From Megaleporinus macrocephalus (taxonomy: Eukaryota > Chordata > Actinopteri > Characiformes > Anostomidae), in contig CM038719.1 of the NCBI GenBank assembly GCA_021613375.1, positions 34,492,247 to 34,556,246 of the forward strand: DNA of 64,000 nucleotides, read 5' to 3'. The notes under the pieces are model-generated. The model saw only the letters and a list, made by a program, of their open reading frames with translations. It was not told the origin of the DNA and ran no database searches. Positions 24,480 to 34,739 of this stretch are shown one piece after another (the stretch's first letter is position 1; every line of letters begins with the position of its first letter). Made by a program: the position numbers and the translations under genes.

Positions 24480-26262
24480 TTTAGTTCTACTCCTTACATT
24501 TACACCCCATTATCAGTACTTTCTACTCCTTACATTTACACTCCATTATCAGTACTTTCTACTCCTTACATTTACACTCCATTATCAGTACTTTCTACTC
24601 CTTACATTTACACTCCATTATCAGTACTTTCTACTCCTTACATTTACACTCCATTATCAGTACTTTCTACTACTTACATTTACACTCCATTATCAGTACT
24701 TTCTACTACTTACATTTACACTCCATTATCTGTACTTTCTACTCCTTACATTTACACTCCATTATCAGTACTTTCTACTCCTTACATTTACACTCCATTA
24801 TCAGTACTTTCTACTACTTACATTTACACTCCATTATCAGTACTTTCTACTACTTACATTTACACTCCATTATCAGTACTTTCTACTCCTTACATTTACA
24901 CTCCATTTTCAGTACTTTCTACTCCTTACATTTACACTCCATTATCAGTACTTTCTACTCCTTACATTTACACTCCATTATCAGTACTTTCTACTACTTA
25001 CATTTACACTCCATTATCAGTACTTTCTACTACTTACATTTACACTCCATTATCAGTACTTTCTACTCCTTACATTTACACTCCATTATCTGTACTTTCT
25101 ACTCCTTACATTTACACTCCATTATCAGTACTTTCTACTCCTTACATTTACACTCCATTATCTGTACTTTCTACTCCTTACATTTACACTCCATTATCAG
25201 TACTTTCTACTCCTTACATTTACACTCCATTATCAGTACTTTCTACTCCTCACATTTACACTCCATTATCAGTACTTTCTACTCCTTACATTTACACACC
25301 ATTATCCGTACTTTCTACTCCTTACATTTACACTCCATTATCTGAAGTTTCTACTCCTTACATTTACACTCCATTATCTGAACTTTCTACTCCTTACATT
25401 TACACACCATTATCAGTACTTTCTTCTCCTTACATTTACACTCCATTATCTGAACTTTCTACTCCTTACATTTACACTCCATTATCAGTACTTTCTACTC
25501 CTTACATTTACACTCCATTATCAGTACTTTCTACTACTTACATTTACACTCCATTATCTGTACTTTCTACTCCTTACATTTACACTCCATTATCAGTACT
25601 TTCTACTCCTTACATTTACACTCCATTATCTGAACTTTCTACTCCTTACATTTACACACCATTATCAGTACTTTCTTCTCCTTACATTTACACTCCATTA
25701 TCTGAACTTTCTACTCCTTACATTTACACACCATTATCCGTACTTTCTACTCCTTACATTTACACTCCATTATCTGAAGTTTCTACTCCTTACATTTACA
25801 CTCCATTATCTGAACTTTCTACTCCTTACATTTACACACCATTATCAGTACTTTCTTCTCCTTACATTTACACTCCATTATCTGAACTTTCTACTCCTTA
25901 CATTTACACTCCATTATCAGTACTTTCTACTCCTTACATTTACACTCCATTATCAGTACTTTCTACTACTTACATTTACACTCCATTATCTGTACTTTCT
26001 ACTCCTTACATTTACACTCCATTATCAGTACTTTCTACTCCTTACATTTACACTCCATTATCTGAACTTTCTACTCCTTACATTTACACACCATTATCAG
26101 TACTTTCTTCTCCTTACATTTACACTCCATTATCTGAACTTTCTACTCCTTACATTTACACTCCATTATCAGTACTTTCTACTCCTTACATTTACACTCC
26201 ATTATCAGTACTTTCTACTCCTTACATTTACACTCCATTATCAGTACTTTCTACTCCTTACA
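24480..26262 (+). repeat. 36-bp minisatellite, ~49 units
   Basis: Unit: TACTTTCTACTCCTTACATT + TACACTCCATTATCAG. CTCCATTATC falls at 24541, 24577 and then every 36 bp; offsets to 25261, 25441, 25621, 25801, 25981 and 26161 are all exact multiples of 36, so ~1.6 kb shows no net insertion or deletion. Diagnostic variants (TCTGAACTTT, ACACCATT, TTCTTCTCC, TCTGAAGTTT) recur 432 bp apart, showing a 12-unit higher-order repeat between about 25280 and 26130. One forward frame is stop-free from 24430 to 26274 but has no in-frame ATG. The flanking bases (24390-24480 and 26262-26330) look like the two halves of a dispersed element within which a 36-bp segment expanded. Confidence 0.97.
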
Positions 26263-26274
26263 TTTAAAACATAG

Positions 26275-27540
26275 CCTTATTACTCCTATTTCATTTCAGC
26301 TTGTTTTCATTCATGTACATTAACATTCCAGTAAAGATTATTAATAACATGTCTTCGAAGTTTGATTTCATTACAATACTTATAGATAACTAGTCATCAT
26401 ATCTTCTGCTCCATGAAACACATGTTAATGCTCAGAATGGGGTTTTTGAGGAGGTGGGCTAGTGCACTATAGACCCCTGTTGTGCGGCCTAAGCTTTTGT
26501 CCTTAATGGCATTTTTTTCCTTACATTATGTCACGCCCTGCGCGTCCCCCCCTGGTAAGTCCTTGTTTATGTCCTGTCAAGTCTACGTGGTGTTTGATTT
26601 GATCATGTGCTCCTACTGTCTCCGCCTCCCACCTGGTTTGTATCTATTACCCCCCCCTGTGTCCAGGTGTGATCACTCAAGGTGGAAAAAGTCACATGAT
26701 TCAAAAACCTTGGGTTCATTCTGTACGTGGTCTTGGGCAACTACGCTAACTGTTTGATAGCCTTTATTTTAGCAGTGAGTCTATTTTCACCAGGAAGAAC
26801 TCCAGCTATGATTAGAACAGATGTAAATAATCACATGTACAATACAAAGTAGCCCAAATATCTTATTCTGAAAGAAGTAAAGAACGAGGTTTAGTTCCAG
26901 ATCCTTCCCGGTGCGCCGAACCCAACCCTAACTTCATCACGTGCGACCAAGAGATCGACCTCGGCCTACTTTTTCTAATAAAAGCCGCTGCTTATTGGAG
27001 GAACGCTGCATTTTTCATCACTGCGCGCAGACAAATGTCCCCGCAACCACGCAATGTTCATGTTTCCAGCACATACAGGCAGACAGTCTGAGAGCCTCTC
27101 AGGATTGCTGGCTTTCTCCCAGTTCCTACAGTGGAGTCCCCGCAGAGGAAGTGAGAAAAACACTCGTCTCCTCCATCTCCTGCTCTCTCCATCTCTGTCT
27201 TGTTACCTTCTGGCCACAGGAAGAGCCTGTTATCACACATAGCTTCTGCGAGTGCTCGGAGCTGTCGGGATGCACAGCAAGCAAATGAAAGCGTCTTAGT
27301 TAACGTATCTAATGTTTCTGGTTAATGGGATTACTTGGTGATTACTGAAGGGCCACATCCATAAGGCTAGCTAAGCCTGACACAAACTGATATAAACATT
27401 CATAAAGGCTTATTATAAGAAATTTAGTCTGCTGTGTTCATCTGTTCTGACTTTTCACTTCAGTAAGTATTATCAATACACTAATGTGTTCCTCCAGTGT
27501 TTGTATAGGTATGAGTCAGTTGTACTAAAAGGCTTTAACT
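26275..27540. other. Intergenic, no gene seen
   Basis: Several overlapping open frames of 60-115 codons occupy 26940-27290 on both strands, but none shows a domain or conserved motif that I recognise. The segment is GC-balanced and non-repetitive, so it may be an exon or regulatory DNA; I cannot decide. Confidence 0.35.
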
Positions 27541-27700
27541 TCGTTAAAGTATTATTATATAAAATAAGATAAGATAAACCTTTATTAGTTCCACAGTGGG
27601 GAAATTCACAGTTACAGCAGCAAAAGGATAGCAAGGCTCTCAGTACAAAAAAATAGATAAATAAAACAGTACAGTATATACAATACAAATAATAAAAAAA
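27541..27700 (-). repeat. LINE-like 3' end fragment
   Basis: Read on the minus strand it gives CCCCACTGTGGAACTAATAA then AGGTTTATCTTATCTTATTT, a terminus with a short ATCTT tandem tail as seen at 3' ends of fish non-LTR retrotransposons. No reverse-transcriptase coding sequence is attached, as in most 5'-truncated copies. The clade is not assigned. Confidence 0.45.
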
Positions 27701-27731
27701 TCAAGAACTCTTACGATTGTATTTACAAATA

Positions 27732-28832
27732 CAGTGAGGAAAATAGGTATATGAACACCCTGCGACTTTGCAAGTTCTCCCACTTGGATCATGGAGGGGT
27801 CTGAAATTTTCATCTTAGGAGCATGTCCACTGTAGAGACATAATCTAAAATAATCAAAAAAATCCGGAAATCACAATGTATGCTTTTTTAATAATTTATT
27901 TGTGTGTTACTGCTGCAAATCAGCATTTGAACACCTGCCAATCAGCAACAATTCTGGCCCTCAAAGAGTCTGCCTCTAAAAAGTCCACCTCCACTCCACT
28001 TATTATTCTAAATTAGAAGCACCTGTTTGAGGTTGTTAGCTGCATAAAGATACCTGTCCACCCCACACAATCAGTAAGACTCCAACTGCTAACATGGCTA
28101 AGACCAAAGAGCTGTCCAAAGACACCAGAGACAAAATTGTAGACATCAACAAGGCTAGAAAGGGCTACGGAGCAATTGCCAAGCAGCTTGGTGAAAAAAG
28201 ATCAACTGTTGGAGCAGTTATTAGAAAATGCAAGAAGCTAAACATGACTGTCACTCTCCCTCAGACTGGGCTCCATGCAAGATCTCACCTCGTGGCGTAT
28301 CAATGATCCTAAGAAAGGTGAGGAATCAGCCCAGAGCTACATGGGAGGAGCTGGTCAATGACCTGAAGAGAGCTGGCACCACTGTTTCCAAGGTTACTGT
28401 GGGTAATACACTAAGACGTCATAGTTTAAAGTCATGTATGGCACGGAAGGTTCCTCTGCTTAAATCAGTACACGTCCATGCCCATCTTAAGTTTGCCCAT
28501 GACCATTTGGATGATCCAGAGGAGTCATGGGAGAAAGTTCTGGGGTCAGATGAGACCAAAATAGAACTTTTTGGTCTTAATTCCACTCACCGTGTTTGGA
28601 GGAGGAAGAATGATGAGTACCATCCCAAAAACACCATCCCTACTGTGAAGCATGGCGGTGGAAGCATTACACTTTGGGGGTGTTTTTCTGCACATGGAAC
28701 AGGACAACTGCACTGTATTAAGGAGAGGAGGACCGGGGCCATGTATTGCCAGATTTTGGGGAACATCCACCTTCCCTCAGTTAGAGCAGTTAGATGGGTC
28801 ATGGCTGGGTCTTTCAACATGACAATGACGTT
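27732..28832 (+). mobile_element. Tc1-like transposon, 3'-truncated
   Basis: Begins CAGTGAGGAAAATAGGTATA immediately after a TA dinucleotide (27730-27731), the expected Tc1 target. The ~360-bp 5' untranslated part (27732-28093) and the start of the transposase follow in normal order. Similarity stops abruptly at about 28832, just after the second catalytic region, and unrelated sequence begins at TAACCAGGAAACC. The transposase C-terminus and the right inverted repeat are absent. I recognise it as the salmonid/zebrafish type of Tc1 element with a 5' CAGTGAGGAAAATAAGTAT-like tip. Confidence 0.88.
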
Positions 28833-28836
28833 ATAA
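28094..28836 (+). pseudogene. Tc1-like transposase, frameshifted and truncated
   Basis: The first frame (28094-28306) starts [17 protein letters not shown] and carries the N-terminal helix-turn-helix that binds the inverted repeats ([20 protein letters not shown]). Near 28265-28275 the frame is lost, apparently by loss of one G in a GGGG-like run after CCTCAGACTGGG. The protein continues in the next frame (from about 28275 to 28836) with the second HTH and the catalytic core. The first catalytic Asp is seen in [11 protein letters not shown], and the block [19 protein letters not shown] follows. A second frame slip occurs near 28810, so the second catalytic Asp (normally in a QHDND motif) is only readable in another frame. 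The third catalytic residue (E of DD34E) is missing with the truncated end. The enzyme would normally cut and paste the element at TA sites; this copy is dead. Confidence 0.92.
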
Positions 28837-28839
28837 CCA

Positions 28840-29698
28840 GGAAACCAGAGAACCCAAGCAGTCTAGGCAGACGGGGTAGCTGCGGGAGCAGGTCGAGCAG
28901 AGTGGAGGGTAGGCAGCCGTAGATGGAAGCCCAGACTAGAACTGACGTATACAGGCTTTGGTTTCCTGTCTGAGCAGTGAATAGAGCAGACCCCTCAGTT
29001 GCAGGGTTTCTTCAGGAGTCCTACCTGAGCAGACACGAAAGAACACTAGCAAAGAATAACGTTAATGAACAGTTCAAAATAGAGTCATAACAGCCGAGGC
29101 TCTGCGAGTAGTACAGAGGGAGTGGAGGCTGAACAAAACCTCCCCCTTAAATTATGTGGAGACGTAGAGGGTTGTGTTGACCGTCCTTGAGTTCAGTGAG
29201 AGAGAGTCCAACATAATACCAATGATCTTGGATTGACTTGAACAAAGAAGAGCGTTGACTTGTCCTCCAGCATATCCTACCCATACGCAGAAAAATAGGA
29301 GGCCTGGTACGTACATACAAGCGTACATTCAATACCACACACTTAGGGGAGAGTGAGGAGGGTATTTAAAGTGTGTGTGCCATGAGCTACAGGTGTGTGA
29401 AATTAGAGACAGGTGTATGTGTTCTAAGCTTCCTCAGTACTCTGGGGACAGAGACCTCTGGTTGCCCAAATATGAAAAGTAAGCTGCAAAAACAGCCCGT
29501 TTTGAATTTGTGATGTCACAAAACCTGGTAGAGTTACATACAGTACATGTGTGTATTCTATGCACAGCGGTTTAGCTCCACCCACATACACTGAAGTCAT
29601 CAGGACTGTTTAAGCTCAGATTGCTTTTAAAGTTAAGGACAGGGCATACAGGGCAGCCAACCAGAGCAGAGCTCATTTACGTATATCACTCCTAAAGA
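28840..29698. other. Unassigned sequence next to the Tc1 breakpoint
   Basis: 28840-29460 has phrases reminiscent of fish LTRs read on either strand (CCATGAGCTACAGGTGTGTG followed by AATTAGAGACAGGTGT), but no primer-binding site, TG...CA ends or target duplication could be fixed. No gene is visible. Confidence 0.3.
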
Positions 29699-30453
29699 CC
29701 CTTACAAAAAAGAAGTTTATTCAAGTGTATCATTAGTTTACTTCTTTTAAACTAAAAGGAAGTGAGTATGCTTTCAGTTTACTTTTTATGTACTTCTCAG
29801 TGATGTACTAAACACAGTTATACTTAAGTATGCTTGGGTTATACTGACAAGTATAGAACAGACTAAGTATATTTAGCCTAGTAGTACTTCATCTTTTGAT
29901 TGAGATAGTAGAAGTAAGTATTCTTGCTCTGCACAAAAACATATCCAGTACAATATTTATTTAAAATTTGATCTAAAAAGATACATAAAGATACAAATAT
30001 GTTTCTTAATTTGAGTGTGTCTTGTTTATTTTACGTGTGTCCACTGGTGAGTAAGTAAATGTTAAATTCTATTTTAAATTAAAAAAAAACAGTAAACCTA
30101 GTCATATACTTTAAAGTACAACAATAATATAAGCAGTAAATTATAAGTATTATGTTTAGTTTACTTAAAGAAAACTTAGAAGCTAGTAAACTAACAGTAA
30201 ACCCATTAGTTTACTTTTAGTGTAGTTGCAGTACGAAAGATGTAAACTAGTTGTATACTTGGTTTACTACTCTTACAATTAAAGTGTACTTAAAAGTATA
30301 CTTTTAAAAACTAGAAAGTGGGCCAATTTAGTCCCAAGAAGTATTAAAATAGTACATATACAAGTGTACTACCAGTACAATGACATTAGTATAGTAACTA
30401 CATAAAGTATACTTTATAAAATGAACTTTAAGTATACTTATTTTCTGTAAGGG
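29699..30453. mobile_element. ~755-bp repeat element, copy 2, inverted relative to copy 1
   Basis: Starts CCCTTACAAAAAAGAAGTTT and ends TATTTTCTGTAAGGG. Full-length reverse-complement match to 22036-22791, separated by about 6.9 kb. Landmark blocks such as CAGTGATGTACTAAACACAG and GGGCCAATTTAGTCCC have their inverse in copy 1. No coding capacity. Confidence 0.8.
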
Positions 30454-31407
30454 GACACAGTAAAGGATAAACAGATGTTGGGAAATGATCACATAAACAT
30501 TATGAATTATGAAGAATGATGACTTTTTGGTACATTGGGCCACATAGGACAATAATTAGGACCTTGAATACATGACTAAATGAATAGTGCACTGAATGTA
30601 TCATAATAGATTAAATAAAATATAAATAGTGTGATAACACTAGCATGGGTTATGTTTTCCCCAGTCTATGGAAATCAGCAAGTGAGCGGTAAGTGGATGG
30701 TAGAGGACGTGTTATTACATGAGCCATATGTGCAAATGGCTATCATTTGTTCAATTGTCCCATTTGCATTGAAGCGAGTGTTAAAAAACACGAGGGGACT
30801 GTATCTCCATGAGTTTCTCCTCCTGCGGAGATTATCCCCTCTGCGCTAATTCACACTGACACGTACAGTAGCTGCAACAATCCCACTGCGCTCACACAAA
30901 CACCGCTAAAAGCCAACTGTTAATCTACTGTGCAGCCATTTAGCTCCAGACGAAACCATTCAAGTACACGCTCTATCAAACATTTAGAGATTATTTGAAA
31001 ATTTCTCTGCAGCGTTAGATCTTCACTGTTACTTTTTAATAAAGAGCAAACAAACCCATAAAAAAGGTTCAGTGATCATGAAGCAGCTCGGCACTAATCC
31101 TCTGGGTATATACAATCAAAGCGTCTCTTTTGAAATGAAGAGCAGCTTCTAAATAATGATTGGATTTTTTTTGGCCCTAAGATGAAACATCTGAAGCCTT
31201 TGAGCGATGACATCACAACACGGGGATAAAATGTGTGGATTTGTTCTGAAGGTAGGACTTTTCTCCAAGGTGTCTATTCAGTCTTGTAGTTCTTGCAAAT
31301 TAAATTTCAGAGCCACCAACAAAGATGTCTCCAAACATTTGATGAGCAGTACAGACTAGAACAGCACAACCTTCTCCATGTTGAAATTTCTAAAACACTA
31401 AAAGTGA
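30454..31407. other. Intergenic; possible conserved noncoding segment at 30600-30950
   Basis: 30600-30950 is non-repetitive and has ATTTGCAT (octamer-type POU motif), CAATTG and CGCTAATTC within 150 bp; compatible with an enhancer but unproven. No gene is visible. Confidence 0.35.
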
Positions 31408-32195
31408 CTCACTGGCCAGTTTATTAAAAACACCTACCTTATACTTCCACTCACTGGCCACTTTATTAGAAACACCTTCAATAACTGGCACTCGCTGGCC
31501 GTTTTATTAGAAACACCATCACTAAGTGGCACTCACTGGCCACTTTATTAGAAACACCTTCACTAGCTGGCACTCACTGGCCACTTTATTAGAAACACCT
31601 TCAATAACTGGCACTCACTGGCCATTTTATTAGAAACACCTTCACTAGCTGGCACTCACTGGCCACTTTATTAGAAACACCTTCACTAGCTGGCACTCAC
31701 TGGCCACGTTATTAAAAACATCTACTTTAGGCTTGCACTCACTGGACACTTTGTTAGAAACACCTTCACTAACTGGCACTCACTGGCCACTTTATTAGAA
31801 ACACCTTCACTAACTGGCACTCACTGGCCACTTTATTAGAAACACCTTCAATAACTGGCACTCGCTGGCCATTTTATTAGAAACACCATCACTAACTGGC
31901 ACTCACTGGCCACTTTATTAGAAACACCTTCACTAGCTGGCACTCACTGGCCACTTTATTTAAAAAAAAAACTTTAGGCTTGCGCTCACTGGTCACTTTA
32001 TTAGAAACACCTACCTTATACTTCCACTCGGCGGCCACTTTATTAGAAACACCTACCTTATACTTCCACTCAGCGGCCACTTTATTAGAAACACCTTCAC
32101 TAACTGGCACTCACTGGTCACTTTATTAGAAACACCTACAATGTCCTTCCACTCTCTGGCCACTTTATTAGAAACACCTATCTTATGTTTCCACT
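31408..32195 (+). repeat. 41-bp minisatellite, array 3
   Basis: About 19 units of GGCCACTTTATTAGAAACAC + CTTCACTAACTGGCACTCACT; GGCCA at 31579 and 31620 gives a 41-bp period. It shares the 20-bp core with arrays 1, 2 and 4 but has a distinct spacer, so this array was homogenised separately. A decayed unit with an A run lies at 31955-31980. Confidence 0.92.
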
Positions 32196-32335
32196 AGTGT
32201 GGGTTTCCTCCTATAGTGTAAACACATGCAGTCAGGTAAATTGGAGATACTAACTAGCCCCCCAGGTGTGAGTGTGTATGTCTGTGTGACAAGCTGTTTT
32301 GAAGTTGAAGGAAGGAACTAATAAACTATATATAT
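32196..32335 (-). repeat. Dispersed fish repeat fragment between arrays 3 and 4
   Basis: GTGGGTTTCCTCC..., CACATGCAGTCAGGTAAATT and GGTGTGAGTGTGT match a very common teleost repeat; the opposite strand of the same family appears at 53995-54155. It separates two arrays of the 41/42-bp unit. Confidence 0.6.
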
Positions 32336-32384
32336 ATGATATATATGATTTAGCGTAGCAGCAGTAGAAAAAATATAACCTATT

Positions 32385-32600
32385 TGTGAACTCAAAGTGT
32401 ACTACTCCTACACTTAAACTATACCTATTTGTTTTAGGTTTACTTCTATAAACTTAAAACAGTGGGTCAATTTAGTCCCAAAAATATTTAAATAGTACAC
32501 ATGTATACACAAGTATACCAAGAGTACATTGATACTAGTGTACTTACTTCAAATATACTTGGAAAATATACTTTAACTTTACTTAAGTTTACTTAACTAA
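32385..32600. repeat. Partial relative of the ~755-bp GTATACTT-rich element
   Basis: Shares GTGGGTCAATTTAGTCCCAA, ATAGTACACATGTATACACA and adjacent blocks with the end-proximal part of 29699-30453, in the same orientation as that copy, at lower identity. Both tips are missing. Confidence 0.6.
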
Positions 32601-32678
32601 AATAAATTTACTTAATTTTTTACTTAAGTTTACTTAATAAATAAAATTAATTAATAGTTTATTTTAAATGTTTTGTAT

Positions 32679-33712
32679 TGGCCACTTTATTAGAAACACC
32701 TACCTTGAGCTTCCACTAACAGGCCACTTTATTAGAAACACCTAGCTTGTACTTCCACTAACGGACCACTTTATTAGAAACACCTACCTTGGGCTTTTCC
32801 TTGGCCACTTTATTAGAAACACCTACCTTGTGCTTTTCCTTGGCCACTTTATTAGAAACACCTACCTTGTGCTTCCACTAACTGGCCTCTTTATTAGAAA
32901 CATTTATTTTGTGCTTTGACTAATTGGCCACTTTATTAGAAACATCTACCTCGTACTTCCACTAACTGGCCTCTTTATTAGAAACATTTATCTTGTGCTT
33001 TCACTAACTGGCCACTTTATTAGAAACGCCCACTGTGTGCTTTTACTACCTGGCCACTTTATTAGAAACACCTACTTTGTACTTCCACTAAGTGGACACT
33101 TTATTAGAAACACCTACCTTGTGCTTCCACACACTGGCCACTTTATTAGAAACGCCTACCTTGTACTTCCACACACTGGCCACTTTATTAGAAACACCTA
33201 CCTTGTACTTTCACTAACTGGCCACTTTATTAGAAACACGTTCTTTGTACTTCCACTAAGTGGCCACTTTATTAGAAACACCACCTATGTTTCTTCACTT
33301 ACTGGCCACTTTATTAGAAACACCTACCTTGTACTTTCACTAACTGGCCACTTTATTAGAAACACCTTCTTTGTACTTCCACTAAGTGGCCACTTTATTA
33401 GAAACACCTTCTTTGTACTTCCACTAAGTGGCCACTTTATTAGAAACACCACCTATGTACCTTCACTTACTGGCCACTTTATTAGAAACACCTACCTTGT
33501 ACTTTCACTAACTGGCCACTTTATTAGAAACACCTACCTTGTACTTTCACTAACTGGCCACTTTATTAGAAACACCTTCTTTGTATTTCCACTAAGTGGC
33601 CACTTTATTAGAAACACCACCTATGTACCTTCACTTACTGGCCACTTTATTAGAAACACCTACCTTGTACTTCCACTAACTGGCCACTTTATTAGAAACA
33701 TTTGTCAGTTGT
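32679..33712 (+). repeat. 42-bp minisatellite, array 4
   Basis: About 25 units of the GGCCACTTTATTAGAAACAC repeat. Sub-patterns recur in blocks (for example ACCACCTATGT-CTTCACTTA at about 33281, 33449 and 33617, each 168 bp or four units apart), so a four-unit higher-order repeat is present. One forward frame stays open over 32995-33801, which follows from the 42-bp period; the frame's last ~35 codons are in unique sequence. Confidence 0.94.
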
Positions 33713-34739
33713 TAAGGAAAGAGATGGCAACAATGGCGACACCCTGGATGAGCGTGCAGTGTCTGCTGAAGTCTTATTGTCTTCTTATCACCACTAGTTG
33801 ATCCAGAGTTGCTTTTTGGATAAATACAAACAAACACTACCTTGTCACTACCTTGTTACTAGTGTTTGCTACTGCTGTGCAGCGCCCCCTGTTGATGGTG
33901 TGTCCGGTGTAGTTCCTTGGTTCCAAAAAAAAAATAAAATAATGCAAATGCAAGATGGTTCCCTGAAGAGTACTCAGGTTCTAAGAAGCCTGAATGTAAG
34001 TAGTTCAGGAACTGGGGTCGAAAGCAGCTTTAAAGTTCTTTACTCAGGAACCCTTGAAGAACCACCATGGCAGTGACTGGTACAGCACAACACAATAACT
34101 GTGGAGCGTTCAAAACAAATAAGCAGTCCAGAAGTTTTTTTTTTTAATTAAAAATTTATTGCAAATATAGAAATAGATCTTTTGTACAGAATTTGTGAGG
34201 GAAAAAACGTTAAATGTCATTAACAGCAAAAAGATACAGTGTGTAAGTAAGTAACCCAGTTTTCCGAGTGTCCTTTCTGAAGCTCGCTGCTGCGATCAAA
34301 AGAAGAGAGAGGCAAAGAAATGTACACAGTCGATCTGAAAGAATAAATTGTTGATGAAGCTTCTTTAAAACCGCTGAAAGTCATTCTTAGTTCTGTCAGA
34401 GCGTTCAGTTCAAACACTGGCTATTGTAATCGCCTTGCTGTGGATCAAACTACTGCTTCTCACAGTTGGAGCCGCTCTACCCGCTGCCATGGAAAAGCTT
34501 CGGTTCGCACTTGCAAGTTCAGCTCAGTTCTCCTGATTAAAAGCCTGAAAAGTCCAAATCAAAGGCCTGTTTTTGGCTTCTGTTAATGTTCTCACCTCCG
34601 AGTGGGATCCACACTGATGTATCGGTCTAAGTCATGAAATATTCGGCCTTAGATCTTCATTTGGAGTGCAATGTGAGAGACTGCGAGATTCAAGTTGCTT
34701 CTCAGTCATAACTACTAGATTTTTGTAAATACGCTCTTA
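33713..34739. other. Intergenic, no gene seen
   Basis: Includes an AGCGCCCCCTGTTGATGG phrase (33883) common in vertebrate repeats, and a T run at 34137-34145. No gene is visible. Confidence 0.45.

Noticed and set aside
28840..29460. Possible solo LTR after the Tc1 breakpoint
   Set aside because: Only a few LTR-like phrases; boundaries and duplication not found, so left unassigned.
32995..33801. 268-codon forward open frame
   Set aside because: Made of 42-bp repeat units (14 residues each) plus a short unique tail; no gene context.
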